Positions 1 through 5,013 of a DNA stretch of 14,924 nucleotides are shown piece by piece; the first letter of the stretch is position 1; the number at the start of each line of letters is the position of its first letter. The notes under the pieces are model-generated. The model searched no databases. It had not been told where the DNA came from and worked only from the letters and a program-made list of their open reading frames with translations. The position numbers and the translations under genes are program-made. This DNA comes from an archaeon CG07_land_8_20_14_0_80_38_8. GTDB taxonomy: Archaea; Nanobdellota; Nanobdellia; Tiddalikarchaeales; Tiddalikarchaeaceae. Where the stretch lies: positions 715-15,638 of the forward strand of contig PEWF01000018.1 in NCBI GenBank assembly GCA_002779595.1, given 5' to 3'.

Positions 1-838
1 CTGAAACTAACTCCTGTATTATCTTATCTTCCGGGTCGAACATTAAAGGATTGTATAATTTCATGCAACCGAGTTTTAATGCACTATTATACAAAGTATA
101 ATCTTTCAACAAGTCAAAAATTAAAGCACCATTAGGATAACATCTTAAATTTCCAACATCACTTTCAGGAACGTAATCATACAATTCTAATTTTCTCATT
201 AATTCAACATGCTTCGGCGCCGCCTTTGCAATATTGCCGGCAATTTCATTGCGCACAAAATGATGAAGCATTCCAACTCTTTGCTCCTTACTCTTCCACA
301 ATTTTGCATTCTTCCAATCCTTCTCAGTTATTTCCTCAACATCCCCTTTAGAAGATATCAAAAAGAACTTGTTGAACTCGCTTCCCTCCTTCCGCTCCTT
401 CTCGCCAGTAGGTTTAGAATTCACTGCAGTGAACTCCCTGCTCAACTCGGCTAATGGATGCCCTTTGCATTTGATTTCGAATTTTTTGTACCAGCCGAAT
501 GGTGCGCGCAAAACTTCAAAATCCTCCTTCAATAATTTTTCCGCTTTCTCCAGAACTTCCACAGCAGTTTTAGGGTTGGCTAATTCAGAACTCAGGTGCG
601 CGTAAGGATACAAAACAATCCTGTTCGTCTTAACCTGCTTAATAATATTCTTAATCTCATCAACCAATTTAGCAACAGTGCCGTCAACATTCTTCTCATC
701 CACTTTTTCAACGCTGGAGAATACGACTAAGCAGTCCTTCATGCCCTCTTTCTTCTTCTCCACATCCTCAGCACTTTTGAGCGCTTTCTTTGTGGGCTCG
801 AAATTAATATAATCCGAATGAATAGCAAGTATTCTCAT
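1..838 (-). CDS. thrS: Threonyl-tRNA synthetase, archaeal type (5' part, cut by window start)
   Basis: Charges tRNA-Thr with threonine in the cytoplasm. Translating the minus strand from the ATG at 838 gives 279 codons with no stop before the window edge. Residues 1-134 match the archaeal ThrRS N-terminal editing domain, which is related to D-aminoacyl-tRNA deacylase and removes mis-attached serine: it begins MRILAIHSDY, has YPYAHLSSELA at 77-87, and APFGWYKKFEI...GHPLAELSR at 112-134. After a linker, ELYDYVPESDVGNLRCYP looks like the entry to the class II catalytic core; catalytic motifs 2 and 3 lie outside the window. This N-terminal domain is not the TGS/N2 arrangement of bacterial ThrRS, so the gene is archaeal in origin. 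The start is fixed by the conserved HSDY opening. AGGGGTG lies 5 nt upstream as a possible ribosome site, and a TATA-like stretch lies about 30 nt upstream, so leadered or leaderless initiation is open. Confidence 0.93.
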   Translation of the reverse strand, partial: MRILAIHSDYINFEPTKKALKSAEDVEKKKEGMKDCLVVFSSVEKVDEKNVDGTVAKLVDEIKNIIKQVKTNRIVLYPYAHLSSELANPKTAVEVLEKAEKLLKEDFEVLRAPFGWYKKFEIKCKGHPLAELSREFTAVNSKPTGEKERKEGSEFNKFFLISSKGDVEEITEKDWKNAKLWKSKEQRVGMLHHFVRNEIAGNIAKAAPKHVELMRKLELYDYVPESDVGNLRCYPNGALIFDLLKDYTLYNSALKLGCMKLYNPLMFDPEDKIIQELVS

Positions 839-861
839 ACTAACACCCCTACATTTAATGC

Positions 862-875
862 TTTATTAATTTTTT
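862..875 (-). promoter_or_regulatory. Probable TATA box of thrS
   Basis: On the minus strand this reads AAAAAATTAATAAA, centred about 30 nt before the thrS ATG. A second candidate, CTTTTAAAAC, lies near 950-960 and would give a leader of about 90 nt containing the AGGGGTG ribosome-site candidate. The spacer 839-965 holds no gene. It has a small inverted repeat (CTCAA near 912, TTGAG near 930) of unknown meaning. Confidence 0.4.
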
Positions 876-965
876 GAGAAAAAAAGAATACTTTACTGTT
901 GTGTGGGACACTCAACTCGATTCATAATTGAGATAATAATTATAATCCTATTGTTTTAAAAGTTT

Positions 966-1970
966 CTAAAAAGTCAGGTTCTTGTCAATCCTTGCCTCAA
1001 TTAAACTAATATTTTTGCCATTTTTGTAATCTTTAAGCAAATCCTCCAATTCAAAGAAAGAATTCTTCAAAATTTTCCCAAAATTAACGCCAGTATTATC
1101 ATCTTTTAATTTTAACAACAAGCCGGCAAACTCGCTTCTCTCACCCTCATCATGAATGTACTCAATAACCTGAAAAAAATCATTACTACCTTTGAAAGTC
1201 AAAAGTGTGAACTTGTCAGGAGTGTCATTATCCCTTGTAAAATACCAGTCAATCCTCATACTCCTTAAAGCGCTGAGGACTGAAAAGAATTCATTGCGCA
1301 TAATCCTACTATTGAAATATTCTGAAAAAATATCCTTATTCTCCTGGAGGAATAGTTCCAAATCATAACCCAAACCATTCTCCGACTCCAAACCAACCAA
1401 TTCATTATTCTTGTTAAAAGCGCTGCAGTACATCATCAAAGGCTTTGACTTAAAATTACTCTTACCCCTTCGCTCATCATTTAACAAGCCAGCGTATAAT
1501 TTGTTAAAAACACCATTATGCGTCAACTCCGATTTTGTCTCGCATGATTCATCGCATACAAAATTATTATTCTCATCGCAGAAAGTCTTAGTCAGCTTCT
1601 TCGCAAGCGTTTCATCTATTATTAAAAAATCATCGTTCTTCACTAATAACCTGTCAATGCCCACGCCGTTAAAGCCTGACTCTTCACCGCAGCTGGAATA
1701 CCTGTAACCGTACCCGTAACCCAAAGGCAGCGTAGTAATCCCAGCATCGTAAGATTTCCTGCTTAAATTAATATGCTCAAGGAATCCGATAATCTCAAAA
1801 TTAACACCCAAGCCACAACTAACATAATCTTTCATCGCGTACAATAAGCCGGAAAACTCCACCAAACTCAAATCATTCCTTTCAAGCTGGGCGTTATAAT
1901 GAGGCTCCAGCCGTTCCGCCAACGGAATACCATGCTTCAAACCAATCCAACCGTTTAATTTACAACCCAT
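966..1970 (-). CDS. Unrecognised protein with an internal repeat (334 aa)
   Basis: I do not recognise a family. The start is the ATG at 1970; a TTG three codons upstream is possible but weaker, and a TATA-like TTTTTTAAATA lies about 30 nt before the ATG, fitting a leaderless transcript. No signal peptide or membrane segment is evident. Residues 39-58 (EFSGLLYAMKD...GVNF) and 280-297 (EFAGLLLKLKD...GVNF) are similar and suggest a duplicated fold near each end. Other marks are an aromatic-glycine run (GYGYGYRY, 84-91) followed by SSCG, and a cysteine cluster (C131, C139, C143) that could bind metal or form disulfides. It precedes thrS on the same strand, and the 155-aa unknown gene lies 45 bases upstream. 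Codon use looks like that of its neighbours, so it is probably a real gene. Function unknown. Confidence 0.65.
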   Translation of the reverse strand: MGCKLNGWIGLKHGIPLAERLEPHYNAQLERNDLSLVEFSGLLYAMKDYVSCGLGVNFEIIGFLEHINLSRKSYDAGITTLPLGYGYGYRYSSCGEESGFNGVGIDRLLVKNDDFLIIDETLAKKLTKTFCDENNNFVCDESCETKSELTHNGVFNKLYAGLLNDERRGKSNFKSKPLMMYCSAFNKNNELVGLESENGLGYDLELFLQENKDIFSEYFNSRIMRNEFFSVLSALRSMRIDWYFTRDNDTPDKFTLLTFKGSNDFFQVIEYIHDEGERSEFAGLLLKLKDDNTGVNFGKILKNSFFELEDLLKDYKNGKNISLIEARIDKNLTF

Positions 1971-2015
1971 AATGTTCAATTAAAAAAAAATATTTTTATT
2001 TAAAAAATCTTCTAT

Positions 2016-2483
2016 TTAACTTATCAAGCCGTGATTAGAAACCATTAATGTTCCTTCAAGATTGCCAGTAATCCCATTATCAATGCAGAATTTGAACAAG
2101 TGCATTGTGGGAACCAACTTGCCGTCCTCTTCAAACAATAAGCCTTTTTTCTTCGCGTAATCGATTATTTCATCAAAACCGCCAATATTTTTTATTACCT
2201 TGCCAACAAGGATGCTGTAAGGGTAATCTTTCCTTTCATAAAATTTCAAAATTTTAACTGCGTCAGCCTTTTCAAAATCCAAATCATTTTCAGTATAATC
2301 AAATGATTCAGTCTTAATGAAAGCATTCTGGAAAAGGAAAGAATACAAAACCTGCTCTTTTAATCTCTCATTATTCTTCAAATCATAAGCTGATTTAGTG
2401 TCAATGTGGTTAAAACTATAAAATCTTATGCTGTCCTTGATAACTTTTACCTTATCCGTGTTTAAACTGAACTTAATTGACAC
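2016..2483 (-). CDS. Unrecognised protein (155 aa)
   Basis: A soluble-looking protein with no family that I recognise. It is Lys/Asp/Phe-rich, with a likely mixed alpha/beta fold: N-terminal KFSLNTDKVKVIKD, a helical middle, then GGFDEIIDYAKKKGLLFEEDGKLVPT at residues 101-126, which could be a small winged-helix-like or regulatory segment (weak inference). The start is the GTG at 2483. It is supported by a very clear TATA box (TTTATATA, minus strand) centred about 31 nt upstream, with no Shine-Dalgarno; no in-frame Met lies near the N terminus. The 334-aa unknown gene follows 45 bases downstream on the same strand with its own TATA-like element, so the two may or may not be co-transcribed. 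Confidence 0.6.
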   Translation of the reverse strand: MSIKFSLNTDKVKVIKDSIRFYSFNHIDTKSAYDLKNNERLKEQVLYSFLFQNAFIKTESFDYTENDLDFEKADAVKILKFYERKDYPYSILVGKVIKNIGGFDEIIDYAKKKGLLFEEDGKLVPTMHLFKFCIDNGITGNLEGTLMVSNHGLIS

Positions 2484-2510
2484 AGCAAATCCCTGATTAA
2501 CTTTTTCAAG

Positions 2511-2538
2511 TATATAAATGTTCCTTCAAGTATAAATA
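2511..2538 (-). promoter_or_regulatory. Duplicated TATA promoter elements
   Basis: On the minus strand ATTTATATACTTGAA (about 2505-2519) and ATTTATACTTGAA (about 2525-2537) form a direct repeat with 20-bp spacing. The proximal copy is about 31 nt from the GTG of the 155-aa gene and is one of the best TATA boxes in the window. The distal copy would give a longer leader or bind a regulator. Confidence 0.5.
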
Positions 2539-2548
2539 ATTAACCGAA

Positions 2549-2722
2549 TTATTTTCTCCAGTAATTGTTGATTAACACGCCGAGCCCGATTATTATTAAC
2601 AAAACCGGCCACCAGCTGATGCTCGTGCTTATCCAGCCCATGTCCTGCGCGAGCCAGAAAACCCCTAATGTTATTAATATTAATGCTCCAATCGGCAGTA
2701 ATCCCTTGTCCCTATGAATCAT
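2549..2722 (-). CDS. Small membrane protein, LiaF-TM/DUF5668-like (57 aa)
   Basis: A short gene, complete from the ATG at 2722 to TAA at 2549-2551. The protein starts MIHRDKG, then has two hydrophobic helices: LLPIGALILITLGVFWLAQ (8-26) and WWPVLLIIIGLGVLI (37-51). The linker is DMGWISTSIS and the C-terminal tail is NNYWRK. The pattern of a helix ending in a G-V-F-W step, a short polar loop, then W-P-x-LLIIIGL is typical of the LiaI/LiaF-like transmembrane domain (DUF5668), found alone or at the end of envelope-stress proteins in bacteria and archaea. It follows the permease by 23 bases. A TATA-like TTATAAAT overlapping the permease stop is about 26 nt before this ATG, so it probably has its own leaderless transcript. 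Role unknown. Confidence 0.72.
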   Translation of the reverse strand: MIHRDKGLLPIGALILITLGVFWLAQDMGWISTSISWWPVLLIIIGLGVLINNYWRK

Positions 2723-2743
2723 AATATGAGAAATGATTCAAGA

Positions 2744-2751
2744 ATTTATAA
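2744..2751 (-). promoter_or_regulatory. Probable TATA box of the 57-aa membrane gene
   Basis: TTATAAAT on the minus strand, overlapping the stop codon of the upstream permease and centred about 26 nt from the ATG at 2722. That spacing fits a leaderless transcript. Confidence 0.45.
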
Positions 2752-3633
2752 GAGTATGTTCAGAACCACGGCGCCAACAATAATGACTAAATTGCTTACA
2801 AGAATGTAATAAAAAGCAGTCCTCCTGCCGAACACAGTATCAACCATTTTCAACTCTACCAGGTCGGCAGTGACTCCAACCATCATCATCGTGAAAACAG
2901 CTCCAATACTCGCACCCAACAAGTATAATTGCCCTGCAAAAACACCCAATCCCTCGCTGATAACTTCCATGAGAGCAGCAACAGGAACTGCCAAAAGAAC
3001 AGAGCCAACATCGCTGCCGAATACTAATCCGACTTCAGCGCTTGTAAAGAAGGTTTTAACCAAAGAAGCCAATAATAAAGCAATAAACAAACCTTTCAGC
3101 ATATTAACCAGCAAGTTAAAAGTTCCACCAACAGCGTCATGATTTACTGCGCAATCATCACCATCCTCGCAATTGCACTCAATAAGCAAAGCCCTAGTAA
3201 TCCTCTTCTTTGACTCGAACAATTTTTCATCCTCCATTATTGAAAAAATCAATCCGCAAACAATTGCAACAATAAAAGAAACAATAAACATGATTAATGC
3301 ACTGCTAAAACCCACATAATATTCCAATAAGATAAGCTGTGATAATCCAAGCCACGGGCTGGCAACAATCATAGTCAGACAATTGCTCGTCGTGGCGCCC
3401 TTCCTCCTTAAACTTGCAATAATCGGCAGTGCACCGTAAGAGCAAGCGCTTAATATGACACCAACAATGCCCGCCTTAACCAGAGAACTAATAGTGTTCC
3501 TCCCGAAACCCTGAACAATCCTCTTCTTCGGCACGAAAACATTAATCAGGAAAGACACAAAGAATCCAATTAAAACGTAAACCCATACGCTGCCAATAAT
3601 ATTGTAAAAATTCTCCAAAAACTCAACAATCAT
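2746..3633 (-). CDS. Membrane permease, ArsP_1/DUF318 (UPF0718) family
   Basis: A multi-pass inner-membrane permease of about 295 aa. The first conserved block is SACSYGALPIIASLRRKGAT (about residues 62-81), followed by ASPWLGLSQLILLEYYVG; this matches the family hallmark of a CSCG-x-x-P segment, then a Arg/Lys-Lys-Gly-Ala turn, then a second helix. Known members export trivalent organoarsenicals (ArsP) or are uncharacterised. The second cysteine of CSCG is Tyr here. The central cytoplasmic loop carries CNCEDGDDC (about residues 153-161), which could bind metal. The second half (GLFIALLLASLVKTFF onward, with AALMEVISEGLG) repeats the permease fold. I prefer the ATG at 3633 over a TTG two codons upstream. 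No arsenic regulator or reductase is nearby, so the substrate is open. Confidence 0.85.
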   Translation of the reverse strand: MIVEFLENFYNIIGSVWVYVLIGFFVSFLINVFVPKKRIVQGFGRNTISSLVKAGIVGVILSACSYGALPIIASLRRKGATTSNCLTMIVASPWLGLSQLILLEYYVGFSSALIMFIVSFIVAIVCGLIFSIMEDEKLFESKKRITRALLIECNCEDGDDCAVNHDAVGGTFNLLVNMLKGLFIALLLASLVKTFFTSAEVGLVFGSDVGSVLLAVPVAALMEVISEGLGVFAGQLYLLGASIGAVFTMMMVGVTADLVELKMVDTVFGRRTAFYYILVSNLVIIVGAVVLNILL

Positions 3634-3682
3634 ATCCAATCAAGAAATAAGAATTAAGAGTTTAAAATATTTATTAAATTAG

Positions 3683-3688
3683 AAAAAA
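3683..3688 (-). terminator. T-run after the tRNA-Trp remnant
   Basis: Six consecutive T on the minus strand just downstream of the degenerate tRNA 3' end. It parallels the T7 run behind the intact tRNA, as if the terminator had been copied along with the tRNA end. Confidence 0.3.
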
Positions 3689-3693
3689 GAGTG

Positions 3694-3740
3694 TGGGGCT
3701 GCGAGGATTTAACACCCATCTTTCTTAAAAATAAAGCTGG
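3694..3740 (-). pseudogene. Degenerate tRNA-Trp 3' half
   Basis: The last 17 bases of the tRNA (AAATCCTCGCAGCCCCA on the minus strand, 3694-3710) are repeated exactly, 67 bp downstream of the intact gene. Further 5' the copy decays. The T loop has lost the TTC (GTTAAAT instead of TTCAAAT), the T stem is mismatched, and the variable region is expanded, but CCAGC, the 3' strand of the anticodon stem, is still visible at 3736-3740. There is no 5' half. Either a tandem duplication that decayed, or the scar of an element that used the tRNA 3' end as an attachment site. Confidence 0.6.
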
Positions 3741-3752
3741 ACCAAAGAAATC

Positions 3753-3759
3753 AAAAAAA
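3753..3759 (-). terminator. T7 terminator of tRNA-Trp
   Basis: Seven T on the minus strand begin one base after the tRNA discriminator base, the usual archaeal RNA polymerase stop signal for tRNA genes. Confidence 0.55.
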
Positions 3760-3760
3760 T

Positions 3761-3890
3761 TGGGGCTGCGAGGATTTGAACCCCGATTAGCTGGTTTCTT
3801 CAACAACGCTTGCTAAGAGCGTCTCAGCGCTCCAAAAAAAACTTATTCGTTTCTGGAGCCAGCTGCCCTGCCAGGTTAGACTACAGCCCC
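3761..3890 (-). tRNA. tRNA-Trp(CCA) with a 57-nt intron
   Basis: Exon 1 is 3890-3853 and exon 2 is 3795-3761 on the minus strand. The acceptor stem GGGGCTG/CAGCCCC is perfect; the D arm is GTCT-AACCTGGCA-GGGC, the anticodon stem GCTGG/CCAGC, the loop CTCCAGA with anticodon CCA (3856-3854), and the T arm CGGGG-TTCAAAT-CCTCG. CCA is not encoded. G37 is the m1G37 target of Trm5-type enzymes, one of which is encoded at 9499. The intron (3852-3796) lies between 37 and 38, the canonical archaeal site. It forms a bulge-helix-bulge: anticodon stem, bulge AA|A, helix CUCC/GAAG with one C-A mismatch at position 34, bulge AG|A, then helix AACGA/UUGUU with one G-U pair. Without the intron the gene is an ordinary 73-nt tRNA. 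Confidence 0.93.
3824..3840 (-). ncRNA. Possible box C/D-like guide segment in the tRNA-Trp intron
   Basis: On the minus strand the intron reads T-run, then TGGAG, CG, then CTGA (3827-3824), a box D/D' match. TGGAG pairs with CUCCA (tRNA 32-36). Counting upstream of CTGA, the fifth base pairs with C34, as the N+5 rule for 2'-O-methylation requires; the preceding Ts extend the duplex over G37 and the following As. tRNA-Trp introns of several euryarchaea are known C/D guides for Cm34. Against this, no good box C (RUGAUGA) is present, only TTGAAGA near the intron 3' end, and CTGA also lies in the loop of a GAGCG/CGCTC hairpin. Confidence 0.4.
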
Positions 3891-3930
3891 TCTGATAAAT
3901 ATTAAATAGAAATTCATTCTTTTATAAGCA

Positions 3931-4476
3931 TTACTTTTTAACATGCTTAACAGCAGAATAACTATCACCAAGGCAGGAAACAGTATAACCTAATTTTTCA
4001 AAAAAATTCTTCTGCCCAGTGTCACGTTCAACCTTCCAGTTGCACATAACAAAATCATTAGTCACTAAATTATTCTCAAGCATTAATTTCTCCAATTCAC
4101 CAGCAATACCCACACCTCTGAAATCAGGATGGGAAAAAACGTGCATTATATCAGAACCATCAAACTCCTCAACCCATAAACCGCCGACAACCTTATTTTT
4201 TAATTTGGCAACAAGAAAACACTTCTTCGAAAAACACTTCCTTTCATTATACTCAACCATTCTCTTAGGATTTTCAGAAACTCTCGAATACAAATTCCAC
4301 ATCATTTCAGCATCACTAATTTTCAAAGGAACATGAACACCAGCACCTGCTGAATTAATCCAATCAGTTACTTCCCTGCCACGCAACCATTCACGAATAG
4401 GAATATGCAAATTAAACTTAACACTGCATCCGTTCAAATCCTTCACAACACTTTTAACGCTGTAATCGTCACCCAT
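3931..4476 (-). CDS. GNAT-family N-acetyltransferase
   Basis: A 181-aa protein with the GNAT acetyl-CoA fold. The strand NKVVGGLWVEE (94-104) leads to motif A, MHVFSHPDFRGVGIAGELEKLM (111-132), whose R120-G-V-G-I-A forms the pyrophosphate-binding loop in place of the usual Q/R-x-x-G-x-G/A. Motif B is the C-terminal FFEKLGYT (158-165). The first 90 residues form a less conserved extension that may define the substrate; MWNLYSRVSENPKRM resembles the helix alpha1-alpha2 region. The substrate cannot be told from sequence. The start ATG at 4476 has a TATA-like TTTTAAAAA about 30 nt upstream and no Shine-Dalgarno. It is transcribed divergently from the 93-aa gene and stands alone, with tRNA-Trp downstream. 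Confidence 0.85.
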   Translation of the reverse strand: MGDDYSVKSVVKDLNGCSVKFNLHIPIREWLRGREVTDWINSAGAGVHVPLKISDAEMMWNLYSRVSENPKRMVEYNERKCFSKKCFLVAKLKNKVVGGLWVEEFDGSDIMHVFSHPDFRGVGIAGELEKLMLENNLVTNDFVMCNWKVERDTGQKNFFEKLGYTVSCLGDSYSAVKHVKK

Positions 4477-4501
4477 AAGAAAGAATAATAAGAAAGTTTA
4501 A

Positions 4502-4510
4502 TTTTTAAAA
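4502..4510 (-). promoter_or_regulatory. Probable TATA box of the GNAT gene
   Basis: TTTTAAAAA on the minus strand, centred about 30 nt from the ATG at 4476, in the 198-base divergent spacer 4477-4674. Confidence 0.45.
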
Positions 4511-4560
4511 CTTACTGAATCAAAAGGTTTAAGATTAACTTAATTTATTAATAATACTTA

Positions 4561-4599
4561 ATGACGAAGTTAATGTTATCATTATTGCTGTTGCAGTAA
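4561..4599 (+). other. Leu-rich 12-codon mini-ORF with overlapping hairpin
   Basis: ATG to TAA encodes MTKLMLSLLLLQ, six leucines in twelve residues, in the leader of the 93-aa gene and leuS. A possible TATA-like GGTTTAAG lies about 29 nt before the ATG. CGAAGTTA (4565-4572) can pair with TAAGCTTCG (4610-4618), 8 bp with one bulged G, enclosing the Leu codons. It may be a leader peptide, a chance ORF, or just part of a structured 5' UTR; leader-peptide attenuation is not established in archaea. Confidence 0.2.
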
Positions 4600-4660
4600 A
4601 GGATTTCACTAAGCTTCGCCTTCTAACAAAAAAAACTTTTTAACAAAAAGTAAAAAATTT

Positions 4661-4667
4661 GAGGTGA
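4661..4667 (+). promoter_or_regulatory. Strong Shine-Dalgarno of the 93-aa gene
   Basis: GAGGTGA, 7 nt before the ATG at 4675. It is the clearest ribosome binding site in the window and implies a transcript with a real leader, unlike most neighbours. A TATA-like CTTTTTAAC at about 4636-4643 is too close to leave this site on the mRNA, so transcription likely starts further upstream. Confidence 0.75.
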
Positions 4668-4674
4668 ATTAGTT

Positions 4675-4956
4675 ATGACTAAAAAAAATGTTGAAAACAT
4701 TGCAGACATCATTGCAGGAATAGAAACTGGGAATTTCAGACAGGCAAGCATTGGAAAATACGAATTCTCCGTTACAAAACCGAACAAGGAAATAGAAGTA
4801 AGCGTTTGCAGGACAGGCAAAAATTACGAGGACACCGGCTTTGCAAGCAGGAAATTCCAGAAAAACGTGAAATGGAGCGAGGTGTACAATTCCATAAATG
4901 ACATGATGACAGAAGCAAAATACGACGGCGTAACAGTAACAAGCACAGGCTGGTGA
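4675..4956 (+). CDS. Unrecognised small protein (93 aa)
   Basis: No family recognised. The N-terminal part (KKNVENIADIIAGIETGNF) is a likely helix. It is followed by beta-rich sequence with alternating polar and hydrophobic residues (ASIGKYEFSVTK, KEIEVSVCRTGK), a basic segment (SRKFQKNVKWSEVY), a helix (NSINDMMTEAKYDG) and a terminal strand VTVTSTGW. No membrane segment, no zinc ligands, one cysteine. The strong SD and compositional match to neighbours argue it is expressed, possibly at high level. leuS follows 57 bases downstream on the same strand, so the two may form one transcript, though TATA-like sequences lie in between. Confidence 0.72.
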   Translation: MTKKNVENIADIIAGIETGNFRQASIGKYEFSVTKPNKEIEVSVCRTGKNYEDTGFASRKFQKNVKWSEVYNSINDMMTEAKYDGVTVTSTGW

Positions 4957-5013
4957 AAATGTTAAGAAAGAAATAAAATTGGATTAAGATTCAATTAAAT
5001 TAATAAAACAAGA

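Noticed and set aside
209..605. Plus-strand frames over the first 600 bases
   Set aside because: They are complements of thrS, whose conserved ThrRS editing-domain motifs read cleanly on the minus strand.
911..932. Inverted repeat CTCAA...TTGAG as a terminator or operator
   Set aside because: Only five paired bases with a 12-base loop in AT-rich DNA; chance is likely.
1411..1707. Plus-strand open frame antisense to the 334-aa gene
   Set aside because: No promoter or SD, no recognisable protein, and it is explained as the complement of the minus-strand gene. The same applies to the other long antisense frames over leuS, AMP phosphorylase and UbiA.
966..1970. LAGLIDADG homing endonuclease in the 334-aa protein
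   Set aside because: LYAGLLNDERRG and EFAGLLLKLKDD look faintly like LAGLIDADG helices, but the catalytic acidic residue and following glycine are not in place and spacing is poor.
3761..3890. Type II tRNA (Leu or Ser), using the internal hairpin ACGCT-CTTAGCA-AGCGT with TAG as anticodon
   Set aside because: The loop would have C at position 37, and 130 nt is too long for an intronless type II tRNA. The CTCCAGA loop on a perfect GCTGG/CCAGC stem with a BHB fold explains the whole sequence as tRNA-Trp.
4610..4645. Intrinsic terminator after the 4565-4618 hairpin
   Set aside because: The bases after the hairpin are A-rich (AACAAAAAAAAC) rather than a T-run directly behind the stem on the plus strand.
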